NCBI RefSeq assembly: GCF_004345665.1
Contig: NZ_SLWR01000008.1
Span: 186,001-250,000 of the forward strand
Direction: 5' to 3'
Origin: Kribbella antiqua
GTDB taxonomy: Bacteria > Actinomycetota > Actinomycetes > Propionibacteriales > Kribbellaceae
Length of the DNA stretch: 64,000 bases
The translations under genes were made by a program, and so were the position numbers. The notes beneath the pieces were generated by a model, which was not told the origin of the DNA, made no database searches, and saw only the letters and a list, made by a program, of their open reading frames with translations. Below, piece by piece: positions 1 to 7,398 of the stretch (its first letter is position 1; every line of letters begins with the position of its first letter).

Positions 1-258
1 CTCGACCGCGCGAATCCGCTCCGGATCGAGTACGCCGGCCGACCGCAACAACCGCGCATCCTCGTCGGTGTAGATGTCGTTGGTGATCACCCCGAGCCGC
101 AACTCGTCGGCGAGCTCACGACAGACGGTCGCGATCAACGAACTCTTCCCGGTGCCGACCGGCCCAGCAACCCCAAGCCGGAATGACCTACTCGGGCTTG
201 AGTGCGACTCTTCGCCGTACGCCAGGTGCTCGTGCTGGTGGGATGGCTGGTCAGGCAT
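1..258 (-). CDS. ureG: Urease accessory GTPase UreG (partial, 3' end outside window)
   Basis: UreG is the SIMIBI-class GTPase that drives nickel delivery to urease in a UreD/F/G complex in the cytoplasm. The visible 86 residues start with a short His-containing leader (HQHEH), often seen in UreG as a metal-binding segment, then a P-loop GPVGTGKSSL and the conserved TNDIYTDEDARLL stretch. The gene overlaps the end of ureF by 8 bases, so it is translationally coupled and last in the visible operon. The C-terminal two thirds, and probably ureD, lie beyond position 1. Family assignment is firm. Confidence 0.95.
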   Translation of the reverse strand, partial: MPDQPSHQHEHLAYGEESHSSPSRSFRLGVAGPVGTGKSSLIATVCRELADELRLGVITNDIYTDEDARLLRSAGVLDPERIRAVE

Positions 259-1480
259 GGAACAACCTCATTCTCTCGGTGGCATGGTTCTGCGCGAACA
301 GATCGATCAGCGGTGCGCCGTTCGCGGGGATCTTCTCGATCTCGGTCAGCGGCGCGACGTCGGTGACGAGCCGCTCGATGTCGTCCTGCAACCCGGCCAG
401 CCAGCACGCCGCGTCGGCCGGATCTACTGGGAGTAACTTCAGCGACGCCGCCACCACGGTCTGTACGTCGTCGTACGCGATCAACCGGGCAACCTGCTCC
501 GCCGACAACCCGTTCACCGCCCCGATCACCCCCACCACAACCGGCCGCGCGACCTCGCCGTTGGCCGGCAGATACCGCAACACCTCCGGCCAAACCCGCG
601 CAGCCAACCGCAAATACACCCGCCCCTGCCGCCGCGAAGCCCCCCGCAAAGCTTGGCTCGGCGTCCGAGCAGCCCACGCCCCCTCAACCATCCCCAGCCC
701 TTCAGCCACCTCCGCCCCCAACCGCTCGACCACCTTCGCCCCCGACCGTTCGCCGGCCTCCGCCCCGGACCCGGCAGGCTCCGCCCCGGATGCCTCTGAC
801 CCGGATGCCTCTGACCCGGATGCCTCTGACCCGGATGCCTGTGACCCGGGCGCCTCCGGACTGGCCGTCTCCGGCGTCGACTGTTCAGACGCCTCGCGCG
901 TCGAGTGTTCGACCGCCCCTGGCGCCGGGCGCGCACTCACCTGCAGCTCCGGCAGCTGAGGCACATCCAACCCCGCCCGGTCCGGCACCCCGAGCCGCGC
1001 GCTCTCGCCTGCGGCCTCGACTGAGTTGGCGCTCAGTCGTGGATCTTGGCTGCCGACATCGAGCACAAATCCACGACTCGGCACCGGGTGCTCACTCGCC
1101 CGCAGCTTCGGCGCCTCAGGCACATCCAACCCTGCGCGCTCCGACAGCCCGTGCCGCGCGGTCTCGGCTGAATCGGCGCTCAGTCGTGGACTTGTGCTTG
1201 CAACACGCGGATTTTCGAGCACGAATCCACGACTCGGCGACGGGGAACGGTCTGCAGTCGAGGTTAGGACGACATGGCGGGCGACGACGGCGGTGGCTGC
1301 TTCGACGCGGACGATGGTGCGAAGGCGATCCCGGGCGTACGAGGCAACATCACCGAGTTGCTTGCCGTCGGCACCCAATCCGGCCCGGACGGCCGGCTCG
1401 AGACCGGCCGACTGGGTGTGCCCGCCGGTGGGCAACCGACCATCGGCCAGCATCAAGGCGACTACCTCAGGCGAGTTCAT
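251..1480 (-). CDS. ureF: Urease accessory protein UreF with a large in-frame repeat insertion
   Basis: UreF is the helical scaffold that links UreG to the urease-UreD complex. Residues 1-71 (LADGRLPTGGHTQSAGLE) and about 266-409 (RTPSQALRGASRR, GAVNGLS, KLLPVDP) are recognisable UreF. Between them lie about 195 extra residues (roughly bases 686-1267) of Ala/Ser/Glu/Gly/Pro-rich, unstructured-looking sequence, which makes the protein 409 residues instead of the usual 210-240. The insert holds two imperfect copies of a roughly 50-residue unit containing PSRGFVL...PRLSA, plus a GSEAS repeat. The frame stays open throughout. The ATG overlaps the ureC stop (ATGA). Whether the protein still works cannot be told from sequence. 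Confidence 0.9.
   Translation of the reverse strand: MNSPEVVALMLADGRLPTGGHTQSAGLEPAVRAGLGADGKQLGDVASYARDRLRTIVRVEAATAVVARHVVLTSTADRSPSPSRGFVLENPRVASTSPRLSADSAETARHGLSERAGLDVPEAPKLRASEHPVPSRGFVLDVGSQDPRLSANSVEAAGESARLGVPDRAGLDVPQLPELQVSARPAPGAVEHSTREASEQSTPETASPEAPGSQASGSEASGSEASGSEASGAEPAGSGAEAGERSGAKVVERLGAEVAEGLGMVEGAWAARTPSQALRGASRRQGRVYLRLAARVWPEVLRYLPANGEVARPVVVGVIGAVNGLSAEQVARLIAYDDVQTVVAASLKLLPVDPADAACWLAGLQDDIERLVTDVAPLTEIEKIPANGAPLIDLFAQNHATERMRLFHA
788..847. repeat. Four tandem 15-bp repeats inside ureF
   Basis: The unit ggatgcctctgaccc occurs four times head to tail, the last copy with one change. Read on the minus strand it encodes the (G)SEAS pentapeptide repeat in the UreF insertion. 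A multiple of three keeps the frame, so copy number could vary without breaking the gene. Confidence 0.9.
935..1243. repeat. Two-copy, roughly 150-bp in-frame duplication in ureF, each copy with a hairpin
   Basis: Copy one spans about 935-1087 and copy two about 1094-1243; landmarks such as aggcacatccaacc (959 and 1118) and gctcagtcgtgga (1031 and 1178) recur in order. Each copy carries an inverted repeat: arms AGTCGTGGA/TCCACGACT at 1035-1043 and 1070-1078, and the longer pair AGTCGTGGACTTGTGCT at 1182-1198 against 1218-1234 (15 of 17 paired). Offsets of 159 and 147 bp are multiples of three, so both copies stay in the UreF frame and are translated. Confidence 0.8.
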
Positions 1481-3183
1481 CAGAACATCGCATAGAGCTG
1501 GGCGAGTGGCAGCACCTCGGCCGGGGACGGTTCGACCAGGTCGCCGTCGACCTTGATAGCAAACGTTTCCGGGTCGATGTCGATACTCGGCAGTGCACTG
1601 TTGTTCTTCATGTCCGCCTTGCTGATCTCCCGCGTCGGTCGTACGGCGGCCAGTCGTCGGCGCAGGCGCAATCGCTCGGCGAGACCGTTGTCGAGCGCAG
1701 CGGGGGAGACGAATGTGAACGACAGATCCGCACCGATCGCATCGCCGAACGCCGGTCGCATCAGCACCGGTTGCGGTGTCGGGATCGACGCGTTCGGATC
1801 GCCCAGCGCGGCCCACGCAATCGTGCCGCCCTTGATCACCACGCTCGGGCGCACCCCGAAGTACCGCGGATCCCACAGCGCGAGATCCGCCAGCTTGCCC
1901 GCCTCCACCGAGCCGACAACATGATCGATGCCGTGGGCAACAGCCGGGTTGATCGTGTACTTGGCGACGTACCGCCGAGCGCGTTCGTTGTCGGCCGGCA
2001 GGTCGTTGCCGAGGGCACCACGGCGATGCTTCATCACATGGGCGACCTGCCAGGTACGGGTGATCACCTCGCCGATCCGGCCCATCGCCTGCGCGTCCGA
2101 TGAGGTGACGGACAACGCGCCCAGGTCGTGCAGGATGTCCTCGGCCGCGATCGTCGTCGCCCGGATCCGCGACTCGGCAAACGCGAGATCCTCCGGCACG
2201 TCGGGGCTCAGGTGGTGGCAGACCATCAGCATGTCGAGGTGCTCGGCGACGGTGTTGACGGTGTGCGGCAGTGTCGGGTTGGTCGAGCCAGGGATGACAT
2301 GCGCGTACGACGCGATCGACAGGATGTCCGGCGCGTGACCACCACCCGCGCCCTCGACGTGGAACGCGTGAATCCCGCGGCCCGCGATGGCGTTGAGGGT
2401 CGATTCGACGAACCCGGCCTCGTTCAGGCTGTCGGCGTGCAGGGCGACCTGCAGCCCCCACTCGTCCGCGGCTCTGAGCGACGCGTCGATCGCGGCCGGC
2501 GTGGATCCCCAGTCCTCGTGGACCTTGTAACCGGCGGCGCCCGCAAGTGCCTGCTCCGCGAGAGCTTCCATGCTCACCGTGTTGCCCTTGCCGAGCAGCA
2601 GCACGTTGATCGGGTATGCGTCGAGGCTCCGGTGCATCTGCTCGAGGTGCCACGCACCCGGCGTCACGGTGGTCGCCTTCGAACCTTCGCTCGGCCCGGT
2701 CCCGCCGCCGACGATCGTGGTGATGCCGGTGGCGATCGCTTCGTGCAGTTGCGACGGCGAGAGCAGGTGCACGTGGGAATCGATGGCACCCGCGGTCAGG
2801 ATCCTGCCCTCGCCGGCGATCACATCCGTCGACGGGCCGATCCGCAGGTCCGGGTGCACGCCGTCGGCGATGTCCGGGTTCCCGGCGCGGCCGAGCGCGA
2901 CGATGTGCCCGTCCCGGATCCCGACGTCCGCGCGTACGATGCCCCACCAGTCGAGCACCAGCACGTTGGTGATCACCGTGTCCGGCGCACCTTCCGCGCG
3001 GGTCGTCGTACCCTGCCCCATCGACTCCCGGATCGACTTCCCCCCGCCGAACACAACCTCCTCACCCCCGACCGTGAGGTCCTGCTCCACCTCGATCCAC
3101 AGATCCGTATCCCCCAACCGAACCTGATCTCCAACCGTCGGCCCATACAACGCCGCATAAGCAGCCCGCGAAATCTCAACCAT
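1480..3183 (-). CDS. ureC: Urease alpha (catalytic) subunit
   Basis: Cytoplasmic nickel enzyme subunit that hydrolyses urea to ammonia and carbamate. Its 567 residues match the family length. Visible catalytic features: the HVH metal ligands at 137/139, the lysine to be carbamylated at 220 in GYKVHEDWG, further nickel-ligand histidines at 249 and 275, the mobile-flap motif MVCHHL, and SSDAQAMGRIGE. It overlaps ureB by 8 bases and ureF by 4, so the structural and accessory subunits are made from one transcript. All key residues are present, so the enzyme should be active if matured. Confidence 0.97.
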   Translation of the reverse strand: MVEISRAAYAALYGPTVGDQVRLGDTDLWIEVEQDLTVGGEEVVFGGGKSIRESMGQGTTTRAEGAPDTVITNVLVLDWWGIVRADVGIRDGHIVALGRAGNPDIADGVHPDLRIGPSTDVIAGEGRILTAGAIDSHVHLLSPSQLHEAIATGITTIVGGGTGPSEGSKATTVTPGAWHLEQMHRSLDAYPINVLLLGKGNTVSMEALAEQALAGAAGYKVHEDWGSTPAAIDASLRAADEWGLQVALHADSLNEAGFVESTLNAIAGRGIHAFHVEGAGGGHAPDILSIASYAHVIPGSTNPTLPHTVNTVAEHLDMLMVCHHLSPDVPEDLAFAESRIRATTIAAEDILHDLGALSVTSSDAQAMGRIGEVITRTWQVAHVMKHRRGALGNDLPADNERARRYVAKYTINPAVAHGIDHVVGSVEAGKLADLALWDPRYFGVRPSVVIKGGTIAWAALGDPNASIPTPQPVLMRPAFGDAIGADLSFTFVSPAALDNGLAERLRLRRRLAAVRPTREISKADMKNNSALPSIDIDPETFAIKVDGDLVEPSPAEVLPLAQLYAMF

Positions 3184-3574
3184 GGTCGACCTCGCCTGTC
3201 GGCGCGGGCTTTAGCTGGATGCCTGGGACTCGGCGGTTGCCCTTGAGCGCTACCAGGTGTACCTCGCGGGACGCTCCTGGTTCGAAGCGCTGCGAGGTGC
3301 CGGACGGGATGTCGAGGCGGAAGCCCTGGGCTGCTTCGCGGTCGAAGGCGAGGGCGGTGTTGGCGTCGGGGAGGTGCAGGTGCGAGCCGATCTGCACGGG
3401 GCGGTCGCCGGTGTTGACGATCACGAGGCTGAGGCGTTCGTCCTCGGTGCGGTCGGCGTTGAGCTCGATCGTGCCGAGTGCGACCCGTACGGCGCCTGGC
3501 CCGGGGGTGGCGGCCGGGTTGGCTGCTGCCTGCGCCCCCTGACCTTCATTGCTAAGTCTAACGTCGCCCGTCAT
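3176..3574 (-). CDS. ureB: Urease beta subunit
   Basis: Structural subunit of the UreABC trimer. The 132-residue product has the typical PGA(V)RV...I.LN start, NTGDRPVQIGSHLH motif and a C-terminal PG...V. About 25 residues precede the core and look like a flexible leader rather than a domain. The ATG at 3574 has GGAAG upstream. Beta is separate from gamma here, as in most actinobacteria, rather than fused. Only 10 bases separate it from ureA. Confidence 0.95.
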   Translation of the reverse strand: MTGDVRLSNEGQGAQAAANPAATPGPGAVRVALGTIELNADRTEDERLSLVIVNTGDRPVQIGSHLHLPDANTALAFDREAAQGFRLDIPSGTSQRFEPGASREVHLVALKGNRRVPGIQLKPAPTGEVDHG

Positions 3575-3584
3575 CGATTCTTCC

Positions 3585-3887
3585 TTAAATTATTGGGCTG
3601 TGGATAGTCACGAGTTTGCGGCCGTCGGGGAAGGTTGCTTCTACTTGCACGTCCGTCAGCAGTTCCGCGACGCCGGGCATGACGTCGTCGCGGGTGAGGA
3701 CGGTGCGGCCGCGTTCCATCAGGTCGGTGACGCGGGCGCCTTCGCGGGCTCGCTCGATCACCCAGGTGCTGAGTAGGGCGACGGCTTCCGGGTGGTTGAG
3801 CCGGACTCCCCGGGCCAGCCGGTCGCGGGCGACCATGCCGGCCACGGAGAGCAGCAGCTTCTCGGTTTCGGACGGGGTGAAGTTCAC
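3585..3887 (-). CDS. ureA: Urease gamma subunit
   Basis: Smallest structural urease subunit, 100 residues, beginning VNFTPSETEKLLLSVAGMVARDR and containing RLNHPEAVALLS and the VEATFPDG.KLVT.HSPI end. I chose the GTG at 3887 because it gives the family N-terminus exactly and overlaps the stop of the upstream transporter gene (GTGA). Translation therefore probably depends on coupling to the transporter, since no clear ribosome binding site is seen. Confidence 0.96.
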   Translation of the reverse strand: MNFTPSETEKLLLSVAGMVARDRLARGVRLNHPEAVALLSTWVIERAREGARVTDLMERGRTVLTRDDVMPGVAELLTDVQVEATFPDGRKLVTIHSPII

Positions 3888-5518
3888 GGTGCCGCCGGGA
3901 GGACGTGGTCGGCGACCTTGTCGGTGCTGAGGCAGAGCGAGCAGACGGCCGCGTCGTGGGTCTCGCACGCGGTCATGTCGGGCCGCTCGTAGTCCTGCCG
4001 GCACACGTGACACGTGAGTACGGCGCCCGACGGGTTGCCGTGTTCGTCGTACATCGGCAGGTCGAGGCCGTCGTCGGTACGGCGGAGGTAGTACTTACCG
4101 CGAGTAACAACGGCGAGGATCGACGGCAGCACCAACGCGAGGCCGATCGCGACCAGCGGTGAGTACGGCTTGATCGTGTCGCCGAGGCCGCCGAAGAAGA
4201 CCAGGATCGAGACACCGGCGGCCGCGGCCATCGAGACGAAGCCGACCGGGTTGACGGCATATAGCATCCCGCGCCTGAACTCTGGCTCGCGAGGCGACAG
4301 CTTCAGCAGGTACTTGTTGAAGACGATGTCGGAGGCAACGACCACGATCCACGCCATCCCGCAGTTGGCGTAGAAGCCGAGGATGGTGTTGAGGAAGTCG
4401 AACATGTTTGCCTCCATCAGCACCAGCGCGATCACCAGGTTGAAGCCCAGGAACACGAGCCGCCCGGGGTAGTGCCGAGTCAGTCGCGTGTACGAGTTGG
4501 TCCACGCGAGCGAACCGGAGTACGCGTTGGTGACGTTGATCTTCACCTGGCTGATCACCACCAGCACGACGGCCAGCGTCATCGCCAGCCACCCCGGCAG
4601 GAACCCGTTGTAGATCTCCAGGAACTGATGCACCGGCTGGTTCGCGATCGCGGAGGAATCGGCAACGTTGGCGATGATGTAGACGGCCAGGAACAGCCCG
4701 ATCACCTGCTTGATAGCGCCGAAGATCACCCAGCCCGGTCCGGCCAGCAGCATGGCGGTCCACCAGCGCCGCGAGTTCTCCGGCGTCTTCGGCGGCATGA
4801 ACCGCAGGTAGTCGATCTGCTCGGCGATCTGCGCGATCAGCGACAGGCACACACCGGCGGCGAGGAGCATCGAGCCGAGGTCGGCGTCGGGACCGTAGTC
4901 AAAGAACGTCGAGACCGAAGAAGGGTGCGAAACAACCAGATAGACAAAGGGCAGCACCATCAGGATCAGCCACAGCGGAGTCGTCCACACCTGCAGCGTC
5001 GACAGCACCTTCATGCCGTAGATCACCAGCGGAAAGATCACCAGTGTCGAGACGGCGTACCCGAGCCACAGCGGAACATGCAGCCCGAGCTCGAGACCCT
5101 GCGCCATGATCGAGCCTTCGAGGGCGAAGAAGATGAAGGTGAACGACGCGAAGATCACGTTCGTCACGACCGAGCCGTAGTACCCGAAGCCGCTGCCGCG
5201 AGTGATGAGGTCGAGGTCGATGTTGTACCGGGCGGCGTAGTACGCGAGCGGCAGGCCGGTCGCGAAGATCACCACGGCGAAGATCGCGATTCCCCACAGC
5301 GCGTTCGTGGTGCCGTAGGAGATGCCGATGTTCGCGCCGATCGCGAAGTCGGCGAGGTAGGCGATGCCGCCGAGGGCCGAGACGGCCACGACGCCGGTCG
5401 ACCATTTGCGGTAACTACGTGGCGCGAATCGGAGGGTGTAGTCCTCCAGCGTCTCGCGGGTGGCGGTGGTTTGAGTCGCTGCGGTGGTGCGGTGGTCGAT
5501 CGAGGGTTCAACGGTCAT
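3884..5518 (-). CDS. NCS1-family nucleobase/ureide-type transporter with Cys-rich C-terminal tail
   Basis: A 544-residue membrane protein with about 12 hydrophobic segments and NCS1 (purine-cytosine permease) character. The ATG has a good AGGAG site 5 bases upstream, and the stop overlaps ureA, so import and urease are coupled. A substrate that yields urea (urea itself, allantoin, a purine) is inferred from context only. Unusual for NCS1, the last 50 or so residues form a cytosolic tail with CHVC, ACETHD and CSLC motifs that looks like a zinc ribbon. Family confident, substrate unknown. Confidence 0.85.
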   Translation of the reverse strand: MTVEPSIDHRTTAATQTTATRETLEDYTLRFAPRSYRKWSTGVVAVSALGGIAYLADFAIGANIGISYGTTNALWGIAIFAVVIFATGLPLAYYAARYNIDLDLITRGSGFGYYGSVVTNVIFASFTFIFFALEGSIMAQGLELGLHVPLWLGYAVSTLVIFPLVIYGMKVLSTLQVWTTPLWLILMVLPFVYLVVSHPSSVSTFFDYGPDADLGSMLLAAGVCLSLIAQIAEQIDYLRFMPPKTPENSRRWWTAMLLAGPGWVIFGAIKQVIGLFLAVYIIANVADSSAIANQPVHQFLEIYNGFLPGWLAMTLAVVLVVISQVKINVTNAYSGSLAWTNSYTRLTRHYPGRLVFLGFNLVIALVLMEANMFDFLNTILGFYANCGMAWIVVVASDIVFNKYLLKLSPREPEFRRGMLYAVNPVGFVSMAAAAGVSILVFFGGLGDTIKPYSPLVAIGLALVLPSILAVVTRGKYYLRRTDDGLDLPMYDEHGNPSGAVLTCHVCRQDYERPDMTACETHDAAVCSLCLSTDKVADHVLPAAP

Positions 5519-5619
5519 GCGGAACTCCTGCGGCACCTTCGGGCGGTGGGTGCTCCGGCGAGCCCGGCGACGCTGCCGGGGTGGATGCACCCGAATGGAA
5601 GGAACCTAGGAACGCGGTG

Positions 5620-6015
5620 TTACCGCCGTGTTGCCGATCCGCTACGTTCGTGTATTTCCATCTGGAAGTAATCCCCGAGATCGGCCTCGAGCGATCGCTG
5701 GGCGGTCGCGATCCGTTCCGCGACGGTCGCGCCGACGGGGGAGAGGGCGGTCACGATCCGCCGCTTGTCGTCCGGGTGGATACGGCGCAGGACCAGACCG
5801 CGCTCGACCAGCTTGTCCACGTGCCGGGTCAGGCTGGCTGGCGGCAGTACGGCGGACTCCGCGAGTACCGACATCGGCTGCCCCGGCTCCTCGTGCAGCG
5901 CCAGCATCACCCGCCACTGCTCGACGGACAGCCCGAACTCGTCGAGCAGCGGCTGCAGACCGAGCTCGATCCGGCGCTCGGCCTGCTTGAGCAGCAGGAG
6001 CAGGCTGGACGGCAT
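5620..6015 (-). CDS. MarR-family transcriptional regulator
   Basis: A 131-residue winged-helix protein with the MarR core: LSVEQWRVMLALHEEPGQPMSVLAESAVLPPASLTRHVDKL followed by the wing LVLRRIHPDDKRR. The ATG at 6015 is preceded by GGGAGGAG. It is the first gene of the minus-strand series ahead of the transporter and urease genes, so it probably controls them together with its own expression. A palindrome 22 bases upstream of its start is the obvious operator. The ligand is unknown; urea or a related amide would fit. Confidence 0.88.
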   Translation of the reverse strand: MPSSLLLLLKQAERRIELGLQPLLDEFGLSVEQWRVMLALHEEPGQPMSVLAESAVLPPASLTRHVDKLVERGLVLRRIHPDDKRRIVTALSPVGATVAERIATAQRSLEADLGDYFQMEIHERSGSATRR

Positions 6016-6036
6016 CCGCACTCCTCCCGGTCGTAG

Positions 6037-6060
6037 GTGCTGGGAAATATAACCCAGCAC
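6037..6060. promoter_or_regulatory. Palindromic operator between marR and the AmiC-like gene
   Basis: GTGCTGGG-aaatataa-CCCAGCAC is a perfect 8+8 dyad with an AT-rich centre in the divergent intergenic region. Its placement close to the MarR start makes autoregulation likely, and control in both directions possible. Confidence 0.7.
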
Positions 6061-6234
6061 TCGGACATTCGCCTCAGCTTGAGCCACACTGGGCAGACTG
6101 CCGGTGGGTGGTCGTCTCAGCAAGTGGTACGACGCCTGTGCCGCAGAACGCGACTGTACGACGCTCGACCGGTACGACGACCGCATGCGGCGTACCGCGG
6201 CTGGAATGCGGCGGTCTGAGTGGAGGAGGTGCTT

Positions 6235-7296
6235 GTGCGGCGAACTGACGTGGTGTCCATCGCGTTTGTGGTGCCGTTGCAGGGGCCTACCGGGATTTAC
6301 GGGCCCTCTTGTCTTGCCTGCGGTCAGCTCGCCGTTGAGCAACTCAATGCCCGCAACGGCATCGCTGGACGTCAGATCGAGCTTGTTCAGGTTGACGCCG
6401 GCCGGGCGCCCGAGGTCGTCGCCGAGGAGGTCGGTCGCCTGGTCGACACCGGCCGGGTCGACGCGGTCGCCGGCTGGCACATCTCCGCCGTACGCGTCGC
6501 CTTGACCAAGCGGATCGGCGGTCGCGTGGTCTACGCCTTCGCCGCGATGCACGAGGGCAGCGACGACACGCCGGGTGTGTTCATGCTCGGCGAGCGGCCG
6601 GTCAACCAGTTGCTCCCGGCAACCCATTGGCTCCGCGAACATCACGGCGCTCGCCGCTGGGTTGTCGTCGGCAACGACTATGTCTATCCGCGAGTCACCG
6701 GTTCGGTGGCTCAGGAGGCCTTACAGGGAACGGCTTCCGAGATCGTCCAGTCGGCGTACATCCCGCTCGGCACGTCGGACTTCCAAAGCGTCCTCAACGA
6801 CCTGAGCGATGCAAGGGCCGACGGCGTGATCATGCTCCTGATGGGTCAGGACGCCGTACATTTCAATCGCCAGTTCGCCCGCCGAGGTCTCAGCGACAAG
6901 CTCCTGCGCCTGAGCCCGGCGATCGAGGAGAACACTCTGCTCGGTGCCGGCGCGGGAGCCAACGACAACATGTACGCCGCCGCGGCCTACTTCGACGGTC
7001 TGCAGACGGTCGAGAGCGGCGAGTTCGCCAAGCAGTACTACGCCCGCTTCGGCCGCTGGGCGCCGGCCCTCAACGCGGTCGGCGAATCCTGCTATGAGGC
7101 GATCCGCTTCCTCGCCCGCCTCGGCGAGGTGAGCGGATCGATCGCGATGACCGCCGCCCTCCCCACCGGCCACTTCTACGACAGCCCCCGAGGCCTGATG
7201 CGCCTCGACGGCAACCTCGTCGACCAAGACGTCTACCTGGCCACCGCCGACGGCCTCGAATTCAAGATCCAAGAACAAATCGCCCACACCGCATGA
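6235..7296 (+). CDS. AmiC-like cytoplasmic substrate-binding protein (amide/urea type)
   Basis: Type I periplasmic-binding-protein fold of the AmiC/UrtA/FmdD group: VVSIAFVVPLQGPTGIYGPSC near the start, ARNGIAGRQIELV, and a later AAYFDGLQT. No signal peptide or lipobox precedes the fold, so it should be cytoplasmic like Pseudomonas AmiC, which senses amides and controls an antiterminator. I start at GTG 6235 because GGAGGAGG lies 5 bases before it; a GTG at 6220 would place the ribosome site inside the gene. Opposite a MarR-transporter-urease operon, a sensing role for urea or short amides is likely. About 353 residues. Confidence 0.75.
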   Translation: MRRTDVVSIAFVVPLQGPTGIYGPSCLACGQLAVEQLNARNGIAGRQIELVQVDAGRAPEVVAEEVGRLVDTGRVDAVAGWHISAVRVALTKRIGGRVVYAFAAMHEGSDDTPGVFMLGERPVNQLLPATHWLREHHGARRWVVVGNDYVYPRVTGSVAQEALQGTASEIVQSAYIPLGTSDFQSVLNDLSDARADGVIMLLMGQDAVHFNRQFARRGLSDKLLRLSPAIEENTLLGAGAGANDNMYAAAAYFDGLQTVESGEFAKQYYARFGRWAPALNAVGESCYEAIRFLARLGEVSGSIAMTAALPTGHFYDSPRGLMRLDGNLVDQDVYLATADGLEFKIQEQIAHTA

Positions 7297-7324
7297 TCCG
7301 CTGCCCGGGAACGGTCGACGAAGA

Positions 7325-7389
7325 CCCACCTTGAGCACTGGCCAACCATGTTCTGGGTCGAGGAGTGGTTGGCTCGTGCTCAAGGTGGG
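7325..7389. terminator. Long-arm palindrome between convergent genes
   Basis: Arms at 7325-7348 and 7366-7389 pair at 22 of 24 positions around a 17-base loop (left arm begins CCCACCTTGAGCAC). It fills most of the 102-bp gap between the AmiC-like gene and the flavin monooxygenase, where it could end transcription from both sides. There is no U-run. The arm length is far above that of an ordinary terminator. Confidence 0.75.
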
Positions 7390-7398
7390 CGATCAGGC

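Noticed and set aside
183..959. Plus-strand frame with DASDP repeats opposite ureF
   Set aside because: It is the antisense reading of the ureF repeats; flanking ureF blocks and operon overlaps show that the minus strand is coding.
5570..5620. GTAAC-like half-site suggesting a GlnR box upstream of the NCS1 gene
   Set aside because: Only the first half resembles the gTnAC-n6-GaAAC consensus; the second half does not match, so GlnR control is not claimed.
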